Of a stretch of 64,000 nucleotides of DNA, positions 57,100-64,000 are shown one piece after another. Each line of letters starts with the position of its first letter. The first letter of the stretch is position 1. The stretch comes from Tillus elongatus (taxonomy: Eukaryota; Arthropoda; Insecta; Coleoptera; Cleridae), in contig OZ023270.1 of NCBI GenBank assembly GCA_964006375.1, positions 55,844,536-55,908,535 on the forward strand, in the 5' to 3' direction. A program made the position numbers and the translations under genes. The notes under the pieces are model-generated. The model saw only the letters and a program-made list of their open reading frames with translations, searched no databases and was not told the DNA's origin.

Positions 57100-57600
57100 T
57101 CTTCGTCTTCCGATTACTTCGTAATCTATTATGTCTTTATTACAAACACACAAAAAGACAATAAACTCAATAGACAATTTTATTGTCCGATTACCTGACT
57201 CAACAAATCCCTGCAATCCTCTCAATCCTTTAAGTACAGTGTCGGAAGCCCCTGACTTAATTTACCGCCAGCCGACTGATTACACTGATAACGAAGCAGA
57301 TGAAACGGTACATACAGTACAGACTTGCAACGAACTGCCAAATCTCTCTTAGGCCTAGAGTTGAACACACTAAGACCTTAGAGACGATCTCCGGCGAGAT
57401 TTGGGGAGTAGGCATATTGAGGCCCCGTAATTGAGCTACAATAATCCAACCCACCTTTGTCCACCGCTCTAAGGAGTAGGCAGATTGAGGCCTTAGAGTT
57501 CATGTCCTTACATATTTCCTTTCCCTCTTGAAAATGGCCCCAAAATAGGAGCCGAAACGTCGAGTTTTAATAAATTCTGGACGAGGTTCAACCCGAGAAC
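57100..57600 (+). repeat. Retroelement-like 3' region (unassigned)
   Basis: Contains an imperfect tandem 'gag/agtaggca(t/g)attgaggcc' pair (57,405-57,425 and 57,474-57,494). Near 57,535-57,575 a stem GGCCCC...GGAGCC is followed by GAAACGTCG, in the same layout as retroelement 3' hairpins. No protein is recognised. Confidence 0.4.
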
Positions 57601-57640
57601 CAAGTATGTCTCACATTAAATACCGCGGAAATCTTTCCAA

Positions 57641-57768
<128 letters not shown>

Positions 57769-57769
57769 C

Positions 57770-58105
57770 CCGAACTAGCGATTAAGAAATCTCGGCCACT
57801 AAAATCCCAAACAGCTGGTGAAACGTTTGTTAACAATTACGACGTTAGAATGACAGATATGTAAATAAAATGATGACGTTATGTGTTTCATAAGTAAGTG
57901 TCATAAGAATATCGGAAGATATGAAGGAATCTAAGAAATCGGCTCATGTTTCTATGTAAATTATTTTAAAGCCGTTTTTTCCTCATTCTTTTGACCTTGA
58001 GATTTACTCATACGGCCACGCACTTTTTCCCTGTTTGTTTTTTATCTTTAAACTTAAAAATAAGACGTCATATAAGCCAAATATGTTTTAGACCGGCGAA
58101 TTATT
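57770..58105. other. No gene seen
   Basis: AT-rich and stop-laden. Confidence 0.45.
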
Positions 58106-58189
58106 AAGGCACTTTAGGATACATTATATTTCCTGTGGCAGCAAGTTGCCGTCTCTATAAGCACCACGTAAACAAACAATTTATTAACA

Positions 58190-58640
58190 TCAAGACCCTT
58201 TAAATCATCCAAAACAAAATTCTGAGAATGGTTACCGGAGCGCCATGGTTTGTCCGAAGCAGTCAGATTCACTCTGATCTGGAAATGCCTTCGATACTTG
58301 AGTTCATAACTCAACTATCCACAACTCACTTCGCAAAAGCCGCTTCTCACCCAAATGCTCTTCTCCGTAGTGCACCGACTACGATGAGCAACTTCCACAT
58401 AAGCATAAGCGTCCAAAGCTTATACTTACCCGCTAACGCCTCCGCGACAAAAACAGAATGGAAACATCCATACCCAAAAAGTCATTGTGTGTATTCTATC
58501 CGACGGAGGTGTGGACTAAGGTCCGGTACTCCTAGGGAGGGAGTTTTAGTGAGTAGGTGTACTAAGAATACGAGTCTCACAGTACCTCGATATCCCACGG
58601 CACTACGGTGTTGTGAATGAGGTCTGCATGAGGCATCTCT
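58190..58640 (+). pseudogene. Jockey-type LINE C-terminal fragment
   Basis: Frame just upstream reads IIQNKILRM, continuing into 58,228: VTGAPWFVRSSQIHSDLEMP, ILEFITQLSTTHFAKAASHP. This is the QNK.LR..TGAPWFV.N..IH.DL pattern at the C-terminus of Jockey-type LINE proteins. The end after 58,420 is probably 3' UTR; its open frame is incidental. Confidence 0.7.
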
Positions 58641-58739
58641 CCCTCCTGTATCAAAAAAAAAACTAAAAGAGTAAGCAAAATTTTACAAAGGCAAAAAACA
58701 TTTGAAAAAAGATGGGTCTTTGAAAAAACTATCTAACTT

Positions 58740-59047
58740 ATCTAACGGCCAGAGAAAGAAATACGATTAAAAAAGTTAGGGGTGGGGTGGTTTACACCCT
58801 TGCAGGGGTGCAATTGGACCAGTTCTCATAACGACTAAACCACTTGCTCATTACAATATTTCTGTGAAATTTGAATATGATACCTGTTTAGGAGATAGGT
58901 AAAAGGTAAAAAAAAAAAAGAAAAAAAATAGCTTTGAAGCCCTCTGGCGGCTAAACGGTGCAACTTTGTGTAGAGATGAGTTGATCCTAATCGACCTCAT
59001 TTTGGCTGAAAAATCTGTGGTAGGTTGGTTGTACATAATACCGGGAC

Positions 59048-59052
<5 letters not shown>
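58740..59052 (+). repeat. Mariner/MITE terminal region
   Basis: Ends ATAATACCGGGACACCCTATA directly at a (TA)n array. The preceding 'ccctctggcggctaaacggtgcaac' segment looks like non-coding transposon-end sequence. No transposase is attached. Confidence 0.45.
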
Positions 59053-59125
<73 letters not shown>

Positions 59126-59175
59126 TTTTAACTGACATTTGATTTCGGTTCTGGGGGCCCTAATTCGCTGGAAAG
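59052..59175 (+). repeat. (TA)n array and family A-like right segment
   Basis: TA 59,052-59,121, then AACTGACATTTGATTTCGGT and 'tctgggggccctaattcgct', a diverged family A right segment. Confidence 0.65.
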
Positions 59176-59179
59176 ATGT

Positions 59180-59480
59180 TGTGCCTAGCGAAGCTAGTCC
59201 GTCTCTGCCCATCGTAATTATCTACAGATTTTATAACGAAACCGTTTTCATGAAAGATTTGAAACCTTTGAAAGTCTAGTGAAATTGTACCGAGTGTACG
59301 AAAGTTAGCTTCTAATTTTTTTAGGGTACGAATTTAGGAGTCCGTGTCTTTACAAAGGGGCTAGGATAAAATTATACCAACTTATGATATGAATCCGATA
59401 CATTTCCTAGATGTTTTTTAACGGAGTGTGTCTGACCGCAGATCATAAAATATGAGTTTATGCTGAAACAGATTGCTTCA
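59180..59480. other. No gene seen
   Basis: AT-rich with no recognised element. Confidence 0.4.
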
Positions 59481-59489
59481 GTTACAGAA

Positions 59490-59812
59490 TAGCAGCCTCG
59501 ATGTTCTAGCGATAGAAAAGTGTGCATCTAAAGCACAAGCTCGTGGGTTTGAATAGCAGTAGAAGCGTCATTTCACTTTCTTTTTATTACACACACTAAA
59601 ATTAACCGAGGCTGTGAAATTGTATTTGAGCATATTCGAAGAGGGGTGCAATTTAGTCGGTTCCGTGCATAATGCAATCTTAGGCACGTTAAATATGCAT
59701 ACCTCCGTTATAAGAATGTGTTTGGCAAAGTTTTAATGATAATAAGTTAACACTGTTCCCTGACGTCGGTGGCTAGTTTTGGTTATGAAAATAGACTTAC
59801 ATTAAAGATAAA
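59490..59812 (+). repeat. tRNA-derived SINE
   Basis: tRNA-like head (59,497-59,575, TTCTAGCGATAGAAAAGTG then GTGGGTTTGAATAGC as a weak B box), followed by the body shared with 7,285-7,545. It ends TACATTAAAGAT directly at the start of a family A copy. Confidence 0.6.
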
Positions 59813-59813
59813 A

Positions 59814-60894
59814 ACTCTGGACGCAGCAAGTGCGTTGTGGTAGTGAATTTTCATAAAAATGTTTTTATTGCAAATATGTGTGTTTTCTTTTTAAGAAACC
59901 AGGCATCAATTTTCGTTACCAGTATAACCTATATAGTAAAAACAATATGCCATGTTTCATAAAAATAACTTTATTGTGTGAAAATGTACAAAAATTTCCA
60001 AAAGTAGACTTCCCAGAAAAACTTGTTTCTTGGTCAACCTTATAGGTTAATAGCAAATTGGGCTATTCAAATATGAAGCATTGGATCAACATTCGCTACC
60101 ATAACGCACTTGCTGCATCCAGAATTTCTTTTCTTACAAACATGCATTATATTTCGATGGAAAATGCAAAAATACAATAACAGAAGGCGTGTTTGATTAA
60201 AAAAAAAAGAAAATTTATATCACCAACGACTTATGGGCCAGCCTGTGATTGTAGAAATATTTTTTAAGATGTAGCTCAAGACACGCTATAATTAATATAT
60301 ACAAATTTTTTTCATATCTTGTATAATAACGGATATATTGAGCTTTATTGATTTTTTACGAAAATTCGACAAAAATTATATACCATTAAACGATAAACTC
60401 TATAGCTAAGACCTACTGTCAAGCATCAGATCAGGGTCTATTTGATATGAATTTTCTGGAAACATTTTAGTAAAATGAAGGACAATGACGGTTGAAACTA
60501 AGACTTCAGGGTTTGTAAAACATCCTTCTTGAGACATTTGATTTCCATAGCCCGTATTAGATTCAAGTTATTTGCCTAAATGTTGCCGATTTTGACGTTT
60601 TAAATCGGAACTTTGACGTTTCGAGGAAAACCCCAATTTATTTTTCTTTAAATGCCTATAACTTTTTGTCTTTTGACCTACAAAGCTAAATTTTGGTTAG
60701 TAACTTACCTATATGGGATATAAACCAGCGTATCAAATTTGGTTGCCCTGACTTTGTTAATTCCGGAGATAAATTTTCCGGGAAAACCTGGGCAGATTTT
60801 CCTGGATAACGAACTTATCCAAGCCATTTGCAAAAGGAATTTATTTACCAAATTTAATCAAAATCGGCCCATTATCTTTTGAGTTATCGGTGTG

Positions 60895-60986
<92 letters not shown>

Positions 60987-61095
60987 AAACTGACCCCGGA
61001 TATGTGTTCTGTGGGGGGCTAATTAGCGCTCATTTGAAGAAATTTTTTCAAAATTAAAAAGTCGGGATCTCCTCATTAGTGAATTTAAAAAAAAA
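59814..61095 (+). repeat. Family A repeat, most complete plus copy
   Basis: Inverted-repeat module 59,818-60,122, 'caccaacgacttatgggcc' block, middle, shortened 141-bp unit, TATCGGTGTGA, (TA)n 60,899-60,984, GAAACTGACCCCGGATATG and the CATTAGTGAATTT end. The element encodes no recognised protein. Confidence 0.88.
60899..60984. repeat. (TA)n array
   Basis: About 86 bp of TA, core of the family A copy. Confidence 0.97.
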
Positions 61096-61099
61096 TTTT

Positions 61100-61625
61100 A
61101 CTGAAAGGTTAGTAGACGAATTCGTTTTATTGCTTTCTGGTTCTTTTATCTGTTTCTTCACTTACTATTACATAATTGCGCATTTTATTTGATGAACAAT
61201 CTTCATTAGTCTGAAAATTGCAGGTCACACAACACACAGGAGTTAGTGGAAAAACGTTTCAGTTAATACTGAATACGGTCCTGAGGATTTCACCTATCTC
61301 CTCGCCTCGTCTGTTTGAAAAATGAGTCTCGCCCAGCCAGACGTGAGTTTTTAATAAAAAATAAACCTAATAACTGTTTAAAAACTCCCAACGTCTATAA
61401 AATCAAATTTACATCACGGATAAGGTCTATTGCAGACCGGGTAAACTACTTACCTTGCACGCAATCGAGCTCTGGATAGTATCATGGGATTGCCCTAACT
61501 TTATATCTTCTTTCGCTTTTATATATTATGGATGTTGTGTGTTGTTATCTTTGCTTAGTGACGAGATTGGTCCTCGTTTTCCTCCATTCCGCTCACCCCT
61601 TTTCACATTATGATAACGCGCCGAC
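61100..61625. other. No gene seen
   Basis: AT-rich and stop-laden. Confidence 0.45.
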
Positions 61626-61627
61626 AA

Positions 61628-61825
61628 CTAAAAAAATTGCCTCTTGGTCTCCTGGTAGAAATATGAATTTATAATACAAATAGCAACACGTGTAGCTAAA
61701 TTTTCTGGGAAAATTACTGGACATAATATAGGGTATAGGGCACGCAAAAATAAATCTTTTGGGTTCGTTAAACGTTTTGCACTTTTTGAGGTTAATGTAA
61801 CCGAATATAAAAGTCTATTGAGTAT
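61628..61825 (-). pseudogene. Possible mariner C-terminal scrap
   Basis: Minus frame reads LLYSVTLTSKSAKRLTNPKD ... LATRVAICIINS, vaguely like the C-terminal helix region of the DD41D transposases (VYKT.... R...CI). It lies just beyond the 3' end of the Penelope-like element that interrupts the mariner at 63.4 kb, so it could be that mariner's other half. Weak. Confidence 0.25.
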
Positions 61826-63372
61826 TATGTGAAAACTGGAACCTGCGATGAGCACTGATAAGTACACTTGGAGAACCCAAATCACCACAACACATATTTC
61901 AAAGACCTTACGATCGTTTCGTTGACAACGTCAGCGTCATCAGAGGATGAAAAATTCTACAATTTAAATCAACAGATACAGTATATTTATATCGCACCTA
62001 GGTAACAAACTATTCCGAAGTAAAAATTGTAGTCGGCGACCCATCGTTTGTCTATTGTATCAATATTGAACGGACGACGTCGAAGAACTACTTTAATCTT
62101 CTGGTTGACAAATTTATGAGCTTTTTTCTAATTTAAGGATAATGGGCTTAAAATGAAAAGTACCGAAATATTTAAGGAGGCTACACGTTCTTTTTTATCT
62201 AGAAATTTCACCATGTGAATATTGGAGCACCTAAAGAACGCCGACAAGCACATCTGACGAATAGACCAATAACAGCCGCTCATATTTTTTAAAAACAAAC
62301 CTAGTGTTTGGCTAAAAATGTTAACTTTAACAAAGGATAAATAATTCAACTAAAATTCTACATAAAAACAAGTATTTATATTGACTTCTTAGATACAAAG
62401 AAAACGAAAGGGGGTCTTTAAGTCGAGAAACAAACGTAGAGCTTAGTATCTGTATAGACCGGTCGAGTTATTGACAATAATTTATTATTCTGCCAGACAA
62501 ATTAGGAGTGTTTAACTGGTCAAATGCAAAGTGAAAATAAAGGGCTTGAAATTAAAGGTGCCGCACGATTCAATGAAGTTTTGTTCTTAAATGACCTTGA
62601 TATAAAAATAATTTCTAATGAATCAAGCATAGTTTGATGTCTAACATTTTTGACAAGTTTCAAATTTACTTTGTCAATGTGGTGATTATTATCCCACAAA
62701 TGTTGTGCCACACATGATTTGTCCACCGTACCATATCGTAAATGTGCGAGATGTTCACGAAATCTGGTGGCTATCTTTCTCTTGATTTGACCCACGCATT
62801 TAAGATTGCAATCTGCAACTTATCTCATAAATATCCGACATTTCAGTGGTTTTGCCTTTGTCTTTCGTATTACCCAATACATTTTTTTAAATTACTTTTC
62901 GTCGAAAAAGTCAAATGTAAATCGGCTTTCTTAAAAATACTTTCCAAACCCTTTGTGATACGTGGTTGATAAGGTAGATACACAATTCTTTTCTCTATTT
63001 TATCTTTCTTAAATGTCGTACATTCAGATATCATTTTCTTTGTTCTGTGTTTGTTAACCAATTTGTCCACTAAACCATCCGAATAACCGTTATATCTCGC
63101 CACGTTTTTTATGTACTTTAATTCTATATTAAATCTACTTTTACTTAACGGAAAACATATCAATCTGTTTACCAGGAAATTTAAACTAGCCGTTTTTTGT
63201 GCAAACGTATGATGTGAGTCGTTAGGAATATAACTAATAGTGGCCGTTTCCTTCCTGTAGTCATGGAATTCAAGCAAGCCATTATTTTTATTTTTAATAA
63301 CTTTTATATCTAGAAAAGAAAGTTTATTGTTGATGTCTATTTCGTGGGTAATGTTGAGGACAATTAATTCCA
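61826..63372 (-). mobile_element. Penelope-like element, 5'-truncated, in mariner
   Basis: Minus strand. RT C-terminal part (63,373-62,870), GIY-YIG (62,830-62,520), 3' UTR, and terminal segment to about 61,830 with the hammerhead-like hairpin (61,906-61,948). Its 5' end fuses to transposase codons at 63,372. Confidence 0.85.
62520..62870 (-). pseudogene. Penelope-like GIY-YIG endonuclease fragment
   Basis: GIY-YIG domain in two frames: SDIYEISC upstream of a frameshift near 62,815, then VGQIKRKIATRFREHLAHLR, CVAQHLWDNNHHIDK, LKLVKNVRHQTMLDSLE. It is closely related to 53,450-53,908. The first GIY signature reads DIY here, a decay change. Confidence 0.85.
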
Positions 63373-63373
63373 C
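62870..63373 (-). pseudogene. Penelope-like RT C-terminal part
   Basis: LSFLDIKVIKNKNNGLLEFH, YRKETATISYIPNDSHH (the YRKPT...DS.H block of Penelope RT), NFLVNRLICFPLSK, then GLVDKLVNKH and the linker MISECTTFKKDKIEKRIVYL. It begins downstream of the RT catalytic YADD. A single frame holds to the linker end. Confidence 0.85.
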
Positions 63374-64000
63374 GACCTATCCATAGCTTTGGAAACTGTT
63401 GGTTTAAAAATCGACGAACATTTGTAGTGAAATGTGGTGGCGCCCCCTCAAGCATAAACCACATTTCGGTGCGCAGTTGTAAGGTCAGCTCCTCCAGTAG
63501 CTCAGGTAGAACATTTTGCAGGAAAAGCAAATATGTTGCGCCGTTTAAACGGTTTCGTAAAATACCCGGCCCAACCAAATATCCTCCAACAATACCTGCC
63601 CACACATTTATTTTAAATTCTTTTTTGGCAATGGTGGGTTACTGTAGCATGTGGATTTACATCCGAATATTCGTTGCAGTTGTGCACATTCGTAATCCCT
63701 CTCCTTGTAAAGCCAGCTTCGTCCGTATAAAGAATGGTCTTGGGAAAATCAATGTTGTGATGTGAGATGAAATTACAAAAAAAAAACAGTATTGCCTCTA
63801 AATCCTGCGGTAACAGTTCTTGCACTTTTTGAATATGATAGGGATGCAGCAGATTGCGTCGGATAACTCTATGGACCGACGGCTGTGTTATATGAAACTG
63901 CCTGGATAGTCGTCTGGTGCTGGTTTGAGTATCACCTTCAATACTGTCTAGAAGACGCTTCTCAGTTTGAGCGTTTACTGCATGAACACGTCCTCCAGCA
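63373..64000 (-). pseudogene. Mariner-like (DD41D-type) transposase, partial
   Basis: Runs off the window end. From 64,000 down: AQTEKRLLDSIEGDTQTSTR, LSRQFHITQPSVHRVIRRN (HTH), LHPYHIQKVQELLPQDL, ILYTDEAGFTRRGITN (first Asp), then a frameshift near 63,612, KINVWAGIVGGYLVGPGIL, LNGATYLLFLQN, EMWFMLEGAPPHFTTNVRRFL (second block, Asp replaced by Glu) and FPKLWIGRG, where the Penelope-like element interrupts. Inactive. Confidence 0.88.

Overview
This is a eukaryotic window, most likely from a large, AT-rich, repeat-loaded arthropod (probably insect) genome. The evidence is the mix of mobile elements: DD41D and other mariner-like transposons, a piggyBac fossil, Penelope-like elements with GIY-YIG domains, and LINEs of Tx1-like, LOA/R1-like, Jockey-like, I-like and R4/Dong-like type. 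There are also tRNA-derived SINEs, long (TA)n arrays and one spliced-looking exon. I see no bacterial or phage gene organisation. The species cannot be fixed from sequence alone.

Layout. 0.65-2.35 kb: decayed piggyBac (-). 3.3-6.5 kb: two copies of a recurrent repeat, called 'family A' here, each with a (TA)n core, then a mariner fossil at 6.6 kb and a SINE at 7.3 kb. 7.97-11.81 kb: two Tx1-like LINEs (-) inserted one after the other in (AC)n/(AAT)n microsatellites. 12.6-13.8 kb: possible LTR and primer-binding site. 14.05-15.14 kb: family A. 15.7-18.8 kb: LOA/R1-like LINE (-) broken by a GC-rich insertion. 19.0-20.6 kb: Jockey-like LINE with a very long (TAAA)n tail. 20.7-21.2 and 24.4-25.0 kb: mariner fossils. 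22.3-24.1 kb: I-like LINE. 26.0-29.0 kb: three head-to-tail R4/Dong-like 3' copies joined by (AAT)n. 29.6-31.8 kb: Jockey-like LINE. 33.2-35.3 kb: family A, then a TA-centred palindrome. 36.7-37.8 and 39.3-40.0 kb: mariner fossils, the second fused to an LOA/R1-like LINE tail.

41.7-47.6 kb is the centrepiece. One family A element was split because two different mariner-like transposons, both with full-length open transposase genes and roughly 340-bp terminal inverted repeats, inserted into its (TA)n core. 48.8-52.9 kb holds more family A copies, a Penelope fragment, and the only credible host sequence: a phase 1-1 thrombospondin type-1 exon at 51,256-51,447 (+). The surroundings would then be introns of that gene. 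53.0-54.7 kb: Penelope-like element with inverted terminal copies. 56.03-56.69 kb: giant hairpin with a 13-bp target-site duplication. 58-64 kb: LINE, SINE and family A copies, and a second Penelope-like element inserted into a mariner that runs off the window.

Working together: nothing here looks like an operon or pathway. The coherent theme is insertion into simple repeats. Family A carries (TA)n arrays, TA-targeting mariners land in them, Tx1-like LINEs sit at (AC)n and R4/Dong-like LINEs sit at (AAT)n. The only two intact long genes are the two transposases. Penelope-like termini share a covarying stem between CTGATGA and GAAAC that resembles a hammerhead ribozyme core.
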